From an uncultured Oscillibacter sp. (lineage in GTDB: Bacteria > Bacillota > Clostridia > Oscillospirales > Oscillospiraceae): DNA of 51,939 bases. Numbering within the stretch: the first letter of the stretch is position 1; each line of letters opens with the position of its first letter. The stretch lies in the NCBI GenBank assembly GCA_900544615.1, contig UQVS01000018.1, positions 1 to 51,939 of the forward strand, written 5' to 3'. Shown here piece by piece: positions 1-7,377 of this stretch. A program made the translations under genes and the position numbers. The notes below the pieces were generated by a model, which was not told the origin of the DNA, did not search any database, and worked only from the letters and a program-made list of their open reading frames with translations.

Positions 1-61
1 GGCTCGAACTCGCTACCTCCACCTTGGCAAGGTGGCGCTCTACCAGATGAGCTAAGCCCGC
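1..61 (-). tRNA. tRNA-Gly (GCC), 3' end cut by window edge
   Basis: Read on the minus strand, the segment starts GCGGGCTTAGCTC, forms an anticodon stem around GCC (CCACCTT-GCC-AAGGTGG), and carries the T-arm GAGTTCGAGCC. The last bases of the T-arm/acceptor and the CCA end lie outside the window. A separate consensus promoter at 74-102 drives it, so it is not simply the tail of the two-tRNA-Leu unit. Confidence 0.93.
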
Positions 62-73
62 GGAACAAGTGAT

Positions 74-102
74 ATTTTATCAGAAGGGAAGCGCCTTGTC
101 AA
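74..102 (-). promoter_or_regulatory. Promoter of tRNA-Gly
   Basis: On the minus strand there is a -35 TTGACA (97-102), a 17-nt spacer and a -10 TAAAAT (74-79). The 5' end of the tRNA lies 13 nt beyond the -10. This is a near-consensus vegetative (sigma-A) promoter. Confidence 0.85.
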
Positions 103-168
103 GAGAATTCTTGCATTTTTTGCACTGCTCTATAAAAAATATCTTTACAGCGAGAGGGGGCTGCAATA

Positions 169-196
169 AAAAAGCAGACGCACAGCGTCTGCTTTT
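169..196 (-). terminator. Terminator of the tRNA-Leu pair
   Basis: There is a perfect 12-bp stem, AAAAGCAGACGC / GCGTCTGCTTTT, with a 3-nt loop. On the minus strand a T run follows it. It begins at the encoded CCA of tRNA-Leu(CAG) and separates this unit from tRNA-Gly. Confidence 0.85.
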
Positions 197-283
197 GGTG
201 CGCGAGGCGGGACTTGAACCCGCACGTCCGTAATGGACACTAGAACCTGAATCTAGCGAGTCTGCCAATTCCACCACTCGCGC
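196..283 (-). tRNA. tRNA-Leu (CAG)
   Basis: On the minus strand, acceptor GCGCGAG pairs with CTCGCGC, and the 3' ACCA is encoded. The anticodon stem CTAGA/TCTAG encloses TTCAGGT, giving anticodon CAG. A long variable arm, typical of leucine tRNAs, and the T-loop GGTTCAAGTCC are present. It is downstream of tRNA-Leu(GAG) in the same transcript. Confidence 0.95.
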
Positions 284-312
284 GCATAAGCAATCTTTTT
301 CGGAGAGAAAAC

Positions 313-398
313 TGGTGCGGCTGACGGGACTTGAACCCACACGTCGAATCGACACCAGCACCTCAAGCTGGCCTGTCTACCAGTTCCAGCACAGCCGC
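313..398 (-). tRNA. tRNA-Leu (GAG)
   Basis: On the minus strand, acceptor GCGGCTG pairs with CAGCCGC, and CCA is encoded. The anticodon arm CCAGCTT-GAG-GTGCTGG gives anticodon GAG. A long variable arm is present. It is the first gene of a two-gene leucine tRNA unit driven by the promoter at 432-460. Confidence 0.95.
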
Positions 399-431
399 AA
401 ATTTGCACCGCCTAAAAAAGACTGCTTGATT

Positions 432-460
432 ATTATAGCCATTCGCCGCTATAATGTCAA
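432..460 (-). promoter_or_regulatory. Consensus promoter of the tRNA-Leu unit
   Basis: On the minus strand: TTGACA (455-460), a 17-nt spacer, TATAAT (432-437). It is an exact consensus match 34 nt upstream of the tRNA-Leu(GAG) 5' end. The remaining DNA between 461 and 562 is AT-rich and shows no gene. Confidence 0.9.
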
Positions 461-562
461 CTGAAAATCGAACGATTTTTCAAAAATTTTTTGATGGCTT
501 TCTGAACAACATTTTTGCCTGTTTTTTTGATGATTTCAACTGCTTTTTGAATTTCTAAGAAG

Positions 563-604
563 AAAACCCGGCAGAAAGCCAAATTCGGCCGGGCTTTTTC
601 TTGT
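563..604 (-). terminator. Terminator behind the SIR2 gene
   Basis: On the minus strand, CCCGGC and GCCGGG enclose a loop of about 14-16 nt and are followed by TTTTCTT. The plus strand also has a T-rich tail, so it may act in both directions. It lies about 45 nt past the stop of the SIR2 gene. Confidence 0.75.
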
Positions 605-649
605 GCAAAGCGTGCATAAATCCCCTTGAAGGCGCTGCCAGACCGGCCC

Positions 650-1366
650 TCACAGCTGCGACAGCACCTCGCCGATGGGATCGGTGATCACCAGCCCGGC
701 GTCCAAATCGCGGGCCACCGGCGATTTGTTGATCAGCGCCAGGCGGCTGCCGCGATAGTAGTTGATCAGCCCCGCGGCAGGCCACACGTTGAGGGACGTG
801 CCGCCTACGATCAGCAGGTCCGCCTGCGCGATGGCGTTCACCGCGCCGTCGATGACTTTGTCGTTGAGGGCCTCCTCATAAAGCACCACATCCGGCTTGA
901 TGATGCCGCCGCATTGGCAGCGGGGGACGCCGGTGGTGTGAAGGATGCGATCCAGATCATAGAATTTTCCGCATTTTTCGCAGTAGTTCCGGTGGACGCT
1001 GCCGTGAAGCTCATATACGTTCCGGCTGCCGGCTGATTGATGCAGCCCGTCAATATTCTGGGTCACCACCGCCAGCAGCTTCCCGGCCTGCTCCCACTCG
1101 GCAAGCTTTTTGTGAGCGGCATTGGGCTTTGCGTCCGGGCAGAGCATTTTCGCCCGGTAAAAGCGAAAAAATTCTTCGGGATTGCTTTTGTAAAACGTAT
1201 GGCTTAAAATAGTCTCCGGCGGGTACTTCCATTCCTGATGGTACAGGCCTCCGGTGCTGCGGAAATCCGGGATGCCGGACTCCGTGGATACCCCGGCCCC
1301 GCCGAAAAAGACGATCTGCCGGGCGTGATCGACCCATTCCTTCAAGGTTTTGATTTCATCTGTCAT
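650..1366 (-). CDS. cobB: SIR2-family NAD-dependent protein deacylase (sirtuin)
   Basis: A 238-residue protein of normal bacterial sirtuin size. The NAD-binding signature GGAGVSTESGIPDFRS is near residues 22-38, TQNIDGLHQ is near the middle, and the catalytic His is in ELHGSVHR. The zinc module follows as CEKCGKF and CQCGG, a C-x2-C and C-x-C pair. Sirtuins remove acyl groups from lysine using NAD and release nicotinamide and O-acyl-ADP-ribose. I chose the ATG at 1366 because GGGGGA lies 6 nt upstream; an upstream in-frame TTG (1396) has no ribosome-binding site. The gene is transcribed divergently from the ArsC-like gene, with only 39 nt between starts, so the two share a control region. Substrate acyl specificity (acetyl versus succinyl) cannot be told by eye. 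Confidence 0.93.
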   Translation of the reverse strand: MTDEIKTLKEWVDHARQIVFFGGAGVSTESGIPDFRSTGGLYHQEWKYPPETILSHTFYKSNPEEFFRFYRAKMLCPDAKPNAAHKKLAEWEQAGKLLAVVTQNIDGLHQSAGSRNVYELHGSVHRNYCEKCGKFYDLDRILHTTGVPRCQCGGIIKPDVVLYEEALNDKVIDGAVNAIAQADLLIVGGTSLNVWPAAGLINYYRGSRLALINKSPVARDLDAGLVITDPIGEVLSQL

Positions 1367-1405
1367 GGCGAATCCCCCATTTCCATACAATAACAAGGAG
1401 TGTCT

Positions 1406-1741
1406 ATGAATATTCAGATCTTCGGCTCCTCCAAATCCTTCGACACGAAGAAGGCGGAGCGCTGGTTTAAGGAGCGCCGCATCAAATACCAGTATATCGA
1501 CGTGCTCTCAAAGGGATTATCCCCCCGCGAATACCAATCCGTCAAGCAGAAAGTTGGCTTTGAGGCACTGGTCAACACAAAATGCCGGGCCTACGAGGAA
1601 CTGTACATGGCCTATATCACCCCGGATGCACAGGAGGAAAAGCTGCTGACGTACCCGGAGCTGTTCAACACCCCCATCGTCCGCAACGGCAAAGAAGCCA
1701 CCGTTGGCTACTGCCCGGAGATCTGGGGCAAATGGGAGTAA
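1406..1741 (+). CDS. ArsC/Spx-family thioredoxin-fold protein lacking the N-terminal cysteine
   Basis: 111 residues, the usual length for the ArsC/YffB/Spx family. The N-terminus IQIFGSSKSFDTKKAERWF aligns with the redox loop of the family, but the positions normally holding Cys (CxxC or CxxS) read Ser-Ser-Lys-Ser. A cis-Pro-like element NTPIVRNG and the motif VGYCPEIW follow. Family members are arsenate reductases or RNA-polymerase-binding regulators. Without the first cysteine an arsenate reductase reaction is unlikely, so a non-redox Spx-like role or divergent function is possible. The ATG at 1406 has AAGGAG 5 nt upstream (1395-1400); the GTG at 1400 overlaps that site and is rejected. It is 25 nt upstream of the yihY-like gene and probably co-transcribed. 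Confidence 0.8.
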   Translation: MNIQIFGSSKSFDTKKAERWFKERRIKYQYIDVLSKGLSPREYQSVKQKVGFEALVNTKCRAYEELYMAYITPDAQEEKLLTYPELFNTPIVRNGKEATVGYCPEIWGKWE

Positions 1742-1766
1742 AATTTTCTCAGAGGGAGACACTGCT

Positions 1767-2618
1767 ATGTGGGGCAATACCCTGCCGAAAAATCCGTTTC
1801 TGCGCTTCTGCGTGCTGATGGCGCACCGTTACAATAAGCACAATGTGGCCATCCAGAGCGCCGCTTTGGCCTTTTACCTGCTGTTCACGATCTTCCCGTT
1901 CCTCATTTTTATCAGCGCCCTGCTGGGCCTGCTGAATCTGGATATTACGGGAATGATGAAGGTGCTGACAGACTTTCTGCCGGCGGAGGTGGTAGAGCTC
2001 ATTGAGATGTACCTCACCTACGTCAGTGAGAACCCCAGCCCGCAGCTGATGGTGTTCGGTCTGGTGTTTTCCGTCTACTTTCCCATGCGGGCTACCAATT
2101 CCCTCATGGGCGCCGTGCGGACAGCCTATCATCTGGGGCCGCCCAGAGGCGTGATCACCCAGTGGATCAAGGTGCTGATCTATACGGTGACGCTGATCGT
2201 TGCCATTGCGCTGACCCTGTCGCTGATGACCTTCGGCGAGCGGGCGCTGTGGTATGCGGTAGATCAGTTCCATCTGCCGGAATTTCTGGCGGAGCTGTGG
2301 GTGACGCTGCGGTTCCCCGCGGCGGGGGCGGTGAGCTTTCTGGCGCTGTTCCTGCTCTACGCACTGGCGCAGGATACCCTCCAGCCTTTGAAGAACATCT
2401 GGCCGGGGACGCTGTTCTCCCTGACGGCGTGGATGGTTCTCAGCTGGCTCTATTCCTACTATGCCGATCATTTTTCCCACTACTCCGTACTCTACGGTTC
2501 GATCGGCGCGGTTATCGTGGCGCTGATCTGGCTGAATCTCACGGCGGTCACGCTGATCCTGGGGGCGGAGATGAACGGCGTACTCATCAGTATGCGGAAG
2601 GACAAAAGCGCCGCGTGA
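1767..2618 (+). CDS. YihY/UPF0761 family inner-membrane protein
   Basis: 283 residues with about six hydrophobic segments. The family fingerprint is clear: an N-terminal amphipathic stretch ending in NVAIQSAALAFYLLFTIFPF, a middle KVLIYTVTLIVAIALTL helix, and a C-terminal block with YGSIGAVIVALIWL followed by LILGAEMNGV. The family used to be labelled ribonuclease BN by mistake; its real function is unknown, with suggested transport or envelope roles. The ATG at 1767 is taken because GAGGGAG lies about 9 nt upstream; longer readings overlap the preceding gene. A free-standing TATAAT at 2658-2663, after this gene, may belong to the aminopeptidase, but no good -35 partners it. Confidence 0.88.
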   Translation: MWGNTLPKNPFLRFCVLMAHRYNKHNVAIQSAALAFYLLFTIFPFLIFISALLGLLNLDITGMMKVLTDFLPAEVVELIEMYLTYVSENPSPQLMVFGLVFSVYFPMRATNSLMGAVRTAYHLGPPRGVITQWIKVLIYTVTLIVAIALTLSLMTFGERALWYAVDQFHLPEFLAELWVTLRFPAAGAVSFLALFLLYALAQDTLQPLKNIWPGTLFSLTAWMVLSWLYSYYADHFSHYSVLYGSIGAVIVALIWLNLTAVTLILGAEMNGVLISMRKDKSAA

Positions 2619-2701
2619 AATTCACGGTCTGTTCACCCTGTCAAGCAAACTCTGCGGTATAATCGAATAGGTTGAAATGATTTCCAGAAAGGAACCTGTA
2701 T

Positions 2702-3931
2702 ATGGAAGAAAAACTGCGCGAATATGCAAAACTGCTCATTGAGGTCGGTCTGAATATCCAGAAAGGCCAGACCCTGATCATCTCATCCCCGGTGGAGTGC
2801 GCCCACTTCGCCCGGCTGTGCGCCAGCGCAGCCTATGACGCTGGCTGCCGGGAGGTAGTTATGAACTGGAGCGATGATGAGCTGGCCCGCATGAAATACC
2901 TCCGGGCAGATGCCAGCGTGTTTGACGACACGCCGGAGTGGCGGGAAAAGTTTTTCACCTGCTATGCGGAAATGGGGGCCGCCTATCTGGCCATTGCCGC
3001 CAGCGATCCGGAAACTTTGAAGGGCGTGGAGCCTGACCGTCTGGTTCGGGCGCAGAAGTCCGGCTCCGTCATCCGCAAGACCTTTGACCGGCTCCAGATG
3101 AGCAACGGCTTCCCGTGGTGCATTGCCTCCGTTCCCATTCCCAGCTGGGCCAAAACGGTGTTCCCCGGCCTGCCGGAAGAGGAAGCCATGGCCCGACTGT
3201 GGGACGCGATTTTCGAGACGGTCCGCATCAAGGGCAGTGGCTCCGCGGTTTCCACATGGCGGCAGCATCTGGACACCCTGAGCCGCCGGAAAGCACTTTT
3301 GAACGAGTATCACTTCAAGTATCTCCACTATACCAACGCACTGGGGACGGATCTGACCATCCAGCTGCCGGAGGATCACCTCTGGGCGGCGGGCAACTCC
3401 GTGATGAAAAACGGCGTGGGATTCGTGGCCAATATGCCCACGGAGGAGATTTTCACCGCCCCGCTGAAAACCGGCATCAACGGCGTGGTCTATGCCGCCC
3501 TGCCGCTGGTGAACGACGGCAATATCATCGATAAATTCTACTTTGTCATCCGGGAGGGCAAAATTGTGGAAGCCCACGCGGAAAAGGGCGAGGAATTCCT
3601 GAAAGCCGCCATCAGTGTGGACGAGGGGGCCAGCTACTTTGGGGAGGTGGCGCTGGTGCCTTACGACAGCCCGATCTCCAACCAGAAGATCCTCTACTAC
3701 AATACGCTGTTTGACGAGAACGCCTCCTGCCATCTGGCCTTCGGCGAGGCGTATCCCGAATGTATCGAAGGCGGCGAATCCATGACGCGGGAAGAGGTGC
3801 AGGCCCATGGCCTGAACTACTCCCTGACCCATGTGGATTTCATGGTGGGAACCGCCGATCTCTCCATCGTCGGCACCACCCACGACGGGCGGGAGATCCC
3901 TGTTTTTGTAAACGGCAACTTTGCCATTTGA
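2702..3931 (+). CDS. M29-family metallo-aminopeptidase
   Basis: 409 residues, matching the thermophilic aminopeptidase (AmpS/PepS) family. The metal and active-site block is intact: NMPTEEIFTAP near residue 248, GEVALVPYDSPIS near 315, HLAFGEAYPECIEGG near 345, and the final HVDFMVGTADLSIVG near 377-392, supplying the expected Glu, His and Asp ligands. These cytosolic enzymes remove N-terminal amino acids from peptides and use divalent metal (Co, Zn or Mg). The start has AAAGGA 8 nt upstream. The next gene follows after 41 nt in the same direction. Its likely role is general peptide turnover in an amino-acid-fermenting or saccharolytic anaerobe. Substrate preference cannot be read from sequence. 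Confidence 0.94.
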   Translation: MEEKLREYAKLLIEVGLNIQKGQTLIISSPVECAHFARLCASAAYDAGCREVVMNWSDDELARMKYLRADASVFDDTPEWREKFFTCYAEMGAAYLAIAASDPETLKGVEPDRLVRAQKSGSVIRKTFDRLQMSNGFPWCIASVPIPSWAKTVFPGLPEEEAMARLWDAIFETVRIKGSGSAVSTWRQHLDTLSRRKALLNEYHFKYLHYTNALGTDLTIQLPEDHLWAAGNSVMKNGVGFVANMPTEEIFTAPLKTGINGVVYAALPLVNDGNIIDKFYFVIREGKIVEAHAEKGEEFLKAAISVDEGASYFGEVALVPYDSPISNQKILYYNTLFDENASCHLAFGEAYPECIEGGESMTREEVQAHGLNYSLTHVDFMVGTADLSIVGTTHDGREIPVFVNGNFAI

Positions 3932-3972
3932 ATCATTCCCTTTGAATACTACAGAGAAAGAAGGAAAAACCC

Positions 3973-4452
3973 ATGATTTCCAAACCGAATTTTGACAAGA
4001 GCGTTCTGATCTGCCCCGGCGCTGCCATTGTAGGCGATGTGACGCTGGGGAACAACGTCAGCGTGTGGTACAACGCCGTTCTCCGGGGCGACGAGGGCGC
4101 TATCAGAGTGGGGGAAAACACCAACATTCAGGACTGCGCGGTGATGCATGAGGAGACAACAGTGGGTTCCGGCTGCACCATCGGCCACGGCGCCATCGTC
4201 CACGGCTGCACCGTGGGCAACAACGTGCTCATCGGCATGGGTGCTACCGTACTCAACGGCGCGAAGATTGGCGATGACTGCATCGTGGGCGCGGGGGCGC
4301 TGGTCACGGGCAAAATGGACGCCCCTGCCGGTTCCATGATTCTTGGCACCCCCGCCAAGGTGGTGCGCCCCCTGACGGAAGCCGAAATCGAGGGCAACCG
4401 GGCGTCTGCCCGTGGGTATTGCCATCTGGCAGAGGAGTACCGAAAGGGCTGA
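3973..4452 (+). CDS. Gamma-carbonic-anhydrase-like hexapeptide-repeat protein
   Basis: 159 residues forming a left-handed beta-helix of hexapeptide repeats (IVGDVTLGNNVSVWYN, IGHGAIVHGC, VLIGMGATVLNG, and so on). The family landmarks are present: WYNAVLRGDEG early, then three candidate zinc histidines in VMHEET, IGHGAIVHG. The C-terminus GTPAKVVRPLTEAEI is typical of YrdA/PaaY/CaiE proteins. Some relatives are zinc or iron carbonic anhydrases; many have no shown activity. The start has GAAGGA about 8 nt upstream. It is probably in one transcript with the aminopeptidase, and the 11-bp hairpin at 4463-4501 follows. The fold is certain; the catalytic call is not. Confidence 0.88.
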   Translation: MISKPNFDKSVLICPGAAIVGDVTLGNNVSVWYNAVLRGDEGAIRVGENTNIQDCAVMHEETTVGSGCTIGHGAIVHGCTVGNNVLIGMGATVLNGAKIGDDCIVGAGALVTGKMDAPAGSMILGTPAKVVRPLTEAEIEGNRASARGYCHLAEEYRKG

Positions 4453-4462
4453 ATGGATAAAA

Positions 4463-4501
4463 CGCCAAAAGAAGTTCCGATTTACAGGGATTCTTTTGGC
4501 G
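4463..4501 (+). terminator. Hairpin after the gamma-CA gene
   Basis: A perfect 11-bp stem, CGCCAAAAGAA / TTCTTTTGGCG, with a 17-nt loop, placed 10 nt after the stop codon. The sequence after it is CTTTACC rather than a T run, so intrinsic termination would be weak. It may act as a 3'-end stabiliser instead. Confidence 0.5.
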
Positions 4502-4596
4502 CTTTACCGCTTGAAACAGGAACTTTGTGCGGATATACTTGCTCCGATATTGAAATCAAACGATTACTTTTGAACGATTGAAGTAAGGAGCATATT

Positions 4597-5961
4597 ATGT
4601 CGCTGCACTTTTCTCCCCAGACCCGCCGGGTCTTTCACCTGTCCCTGCCCATTTTTGCGGAGCTTCTATTGCAGCTGCTGGTGGGCAATATGGATCAGTT
4701 CATGATCTCCCGCTTCGGCTCTGCCGCCGTGGCCGCCATTGGCAACGGCAATCAGGTGATGAATGTGGTCATCATCGTGCTGACCACCATGAGTACGGCG
4801 GCCACCATTCTCCTGACCCAGCACATCGGCGCAGGGCGCACCGGCCGGGAGTGCGATGTGATCGCCACGACGGCCATCTCGTTCAGCGCGGCGTTCAGCT
4901 TCCTGGTGGGGCTGTTCCTACTGCTGGAGCCGGAGCTGGTGTTCCAGCTGCTGCGGACGCCGGAGGACGCCTTTGACGGCGCCTGCCTCTACACCCGCAT
5001 CGTAGGCGGCACCGTGCTGCTGCAGGGGCTGTATATCCAGTTGTGCGCCGTGCTGCGGAGCTACACCCTGCTCAAAGAGGTGGTAGTGCTTTCCGTTTCC
5101 ATGAACCTGCTGAATATTGCGGGAAACGCGATCCTCATCAACGGCTTTTTCGGCTTCCCGCAGATGGGGGTGGCGGGCGCTGCCGTGTCCACGGTCATCT
5201 CCAAGGCCGTGGGACTGGTTCTGGCCTGCATTACCCTGAAACGGAAATGCAGCGTGCATTTCTCTCTGAAATATCTATGTCCCTTCCCAACGGAGACATT
5301 CCGCACCCTGCTGGGCATTGCCCTGCCCTCCGGCGCGGAGTCCCTGTCCTATAATATTTCCCAGACCTTTATTCTCCGCTTTATCAACCTCATGGGCGCG
5401 GCGGTGGTCAGCGCCAAGGTCTACGGCAGTATGCTGGCCAACGTGGCCTATGTGTACTCCATCGCCGTGGCCGAAGCCACCCAGATCCTGCTGGGCTACA
5501 TGATCGGCGCCCGGAAGCTGAACGAGGTCAGCGGCCGTGTCTGGTCTACCATCCGCATTGCGCTGGCAGTCTCCGAGCTGCTGACGCTGACCATCCTCCT
5601 CTTCTGTGACCCCATTTACAGCATTTTTACCGCAGATCCCGTGATCCACGCCCTGGGCCGTCAGATCCTCTATGTAGAATTCGGGCTGGAGATCGGCCGC
5701 TCCATCAATATCGTCATGGTTCGCTGCCTGACCACCGCCGGGGACGTGTGGTATCCTGTGGGCGTAGGGATCTTCAGTATGTGGGTGGTGGCTGTGGGCG
5801 GCAGCTGGCTGTTCGGTGATGTGCTGGGCGGCGGTCTCATCGGCATCTGGATCGCCATGGCCTGCGATGAGTGTCTCCGGGGCGCGCTGTTCACGATTCG
5901 CTTCCGGCGGGGCAAGTGGAAGGAGAAACGGCTGGTATCCGATTCAACGAAAGGAACCTGA
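4597..5961 (+). CDS. MATE-family efflux transporter
   Basis: 454 residues with about twelve hydrophobic segments arranged as two related halves, the usual MATE layout. Typical motifs are GNMDQFMISRFGSAAVAAIGNGNQV in the first helices (MATE members commonly show D-x-x-x-x-x-x-G-x-x-x-A-x-A here), FGFPQMGVAGAAVSTVIS ending the first half, and GVGIFSMWVVAVGGSWLFG near the end. MATE proteins export cationic drugs or metabolites in exchange for Na+ or H+. The ATG has TAAGGAGC upstream with good spacing. The gene is 3 nt upstream of the AI-2E family gene and the two are surely co-transcribed. The substrate is unknown. Confidence 0.93.
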   Translation: MSLHFSPQTRRVFHLSLPIFAELLLQLLVGNMDQFMISRFGSAAVAAIGNGNQVMNVVIIVLTTMSTAATILLTQHIGAGRTGRECDVIATTAISFSAAFSFLVGLFLLLEPELVFQLLRTPEDAFDGACLYTRIVGGTVLLQGLYIQLCAVLRSYTLLKEVVVLSVSMNLLNIAGNAILINGFFGFPQMGVAGAAVSTVISKAVGLVLACITLKRKCSVHFSLKYLCPFPTETFRTLLGIALPSGAESLSYNISQTFILRFINLMGAAVVSAKVYGSMLANVAYVYSIAVAEATQILLGYMIGARKLNEVSGRVWSTIRIALAVSELLTLTILLFCDPIYSIFTADPVIHALGRQILYVEFGLEIGRSINIVMVRCLTTAGDVWYPVGVGIFSMWVVAVGGSWLFGDVLGGGLIGIWIAMACDECLRGALFTIRFRRGKWKEKRLVSDSTKGT

Positions 5962-5964
5962 TAT

Positions 5965-7125
5965 ATGGATTTGAACAAGCAGACGGTGAAAGCCCTGCTG
6001 GGCGTTGCCTGCGGCAGTATCGCCTTTGCCGCCGCGCTGTTGCATTTAAGCACGGTAGCGGGCGCGGTGGTCTGGCTGCTTGGCGTTCTGGCGCCGCTGC
6101 TGCTGGGCTGCGCCATTGCCTTTATCCTCAACGTTCCCATGCGGGGACTGGAACGCTACCTGCTTCCCCATGCGAAAAAGACGGAAAAGCTTCGCCGCCC
6201 GCTGGCGCTGGTGCTTACCATCGCGGCGGTGGCCGCCGTACTGGCTCTGGCGGCCATGGTCATTGTTCCCGGTGTGGAGGAGGCGGTTACATCCATCGCC
6301 GCGCAGGCTCCTCAGGCCTTTGCACGGCTACAGGAAAGCGCCGTCCGGTTTCAGGAATATCTGCCTGCCCTGACGGAACAGATCGAAAGCCTGTCCATCG
6401 ACTGGCAGAGTCTTTCCAAAAAAGCGATCGAGCTGGCTCAAAGCTGGGGCAGAGGGCTGATTGTTTCCGGCAGCGGACTGGTCAGCGGGATTGTCAGCGG
6501 CGTGACCACGTTTTTCATCGGGTTCATCTTTGCTCTGTATATCCTGCTGCAAAAGGAAAAGCTGGCCCGGCAGGGCCGCCAGCTGTGCTATGCGTTCCTG
6601 CCGGAGACTGCGGCGGATCAGGTGCTGGACGTCCTGCGTCTCAGTGAAAAGACCTTCTCCAATTTCCTGTCCGGCCAGTGTCTGGAAGCCGTGATTCTGG
6701 GAACTATGTTCGTCCTCGCCATGTCCATTCTCCGCTTCCCCTATGCCCTGCTTGTAGGCGTGCTGATCGCCCTGACGGCGCTGATCCCCATTGTGGGCGC
6801 GTTCATCGGCTGCGCGGTGGGCGCGCTGCTGATGCTGGTAAACGACCCGTGGCAGGCGCTGTGGTTCATTGTGCTGTTTCTGGTGCTCCAACAGATCGAG
6901 GGAAACCTCATCTACCCCCATGTAGTGGGTTCCTCCGTGGGCCTGCCATCCATCTGGGTGCTGGCGGCGGTCACGGTGGGCGGCAGTCTCATGGGAATTG
7001 TGGGGATGCTGCTGTTTATCCCGCTGTGCAGCGTGCTGTACGCCCTGCTGCGGCGGCTCGTCTACACCCGCCTGCGGGCAAAGAACATACCGTCCCGAAA
7101 ATGGCGTCAGCCGCCGCAAACATAG
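5965..7125 (+). CDS. AI-2E family transporter (PerM/YtvI-like permease)
   Basis: 386 residues. Two N-terminal hydrophobic segments are followed by a roughly 100-residue soluble amphipathic region (residues 75-165), then FFIGFIFALYILLQKEKLAR and a C-terminal membrane block with NLIYPHVVGSSVGLPSIW and GGSLMGIVGMLLFIPL. These are hallmark motifs of the AI-2E/PerM superfamily. Members include the E. coli TqsA signal exporter, Na+/H+ antiporters and the sporulation protein YtvI, so autoinducer export is only one possibility. AAAGGA precedes the ATG and lies inside the end of the MATE gene. The hairpin cluster begins 4 nt after the stop codon. Confidence 0.9.
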   Translation: MDLNKQTVKALLGVACGSIAFAAALLHLSTVAGAVVWLLGVLAPLLLGCAIAFILNVPMRGLERYLLPHAKKTEKLRRPLALVLTIAAVAAVLALAAMVIVPGVEEAVTSIAAQAPQAFARLQESAVRFQEYLPALTEQIESLSIDWQSLSKKAIELAQSWGRGLIVSGSGLVSGIVSGVTTFFIGFIFALYILLQKEKLARQGRQLCYAFLPETAADQVLDVLRLSEKTFSNFLSGQCLEAVILGTMFVLAMSILRFPYALLVGVLIALTALIPIVGAFIGCAVGALLMLVNDPWQALWFIVLFLVLQQIEGNLIYPHVVGSSVGLPSIWVLAAVTVGGSLMGIVGMLLFIPLCSVLYALLRRLVYTRLRAKNIPSRKWRQPPQT

Positions 7126-7128
7126 AAA

Positions 7129-7348
7129 AACCAGTCCCGCCGTCAGGCGGGACTGGTTGGGACTGTCGGTCAACCCGGAAATGTTGCGCGGCGGGAAGGA
7201 AAAAAGTTGCGAAAGAAACCCAGGAGGGGTGTCTTTCGCTTAAAATCATAAGTTTTTCTGGACTTTCAGTGCAGAAAAACTTGCAGCAGCGTGTCGAAAA
7301 GACTTTTTCGATACGCTGAACCAGTCCCGCCGTCAGGCGGGACTGGTT
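7129..7348. repeat. Cluster of five hairpins, with one 30-bp inverted repeat present twice
   Basis: Between convergent genes the DNA folds into consecutive hairpins. H1 (7129-7158) and H5 (7319-7348) are identical 30-mers: a perfect 13-bp stem AACCAGTCCCGCC with a GTCA loop. H2 (7209-7239) has stem GCGAAAGA/TCTTTCGC. H3 (7250-7282) has an 11-bp stem AAGTTTTTCTG. H4 (7287-7318) has a 14-bp stem CAGCGTGTCGAAAA with one G-T pair. On the minus strand H1 and H2 are followed by T-rich tracts, so they can end the anti-sigma transcript. On the plus strand H5 is followed by CTTTAT. No coding sequence is seen in it. Confidence 0.85.
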
Positions 7349-7377
7349 CTTTATGCGATGAACGGCGGCTCTGCGTT

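Noticed and set aside
80..361. An open frame across the tRNA-Leu genes
   Set aside because: It covers two tRNAs, their terminator and a promoter, so it is not coding.
2635..2663. A promoter for the aminopeptidase gene using TATAAT at 2658-2663
   Set aside because: The -10 is good, but no -35 lies at 16-18 bp, so it was not listed as a feature.
2783..3883. A 366-codon open frame on the minus strand opposite the M29 aminopeptidase
   Set aside because: It is a GC-driven shadow; the aminopeptidase has all its active-site motifs.
7129..7348. CRISPR array
   Set aside because: The repeated unit occurs only twice, is a long inverted repeat with different hairpins between, and no cas genes are present.
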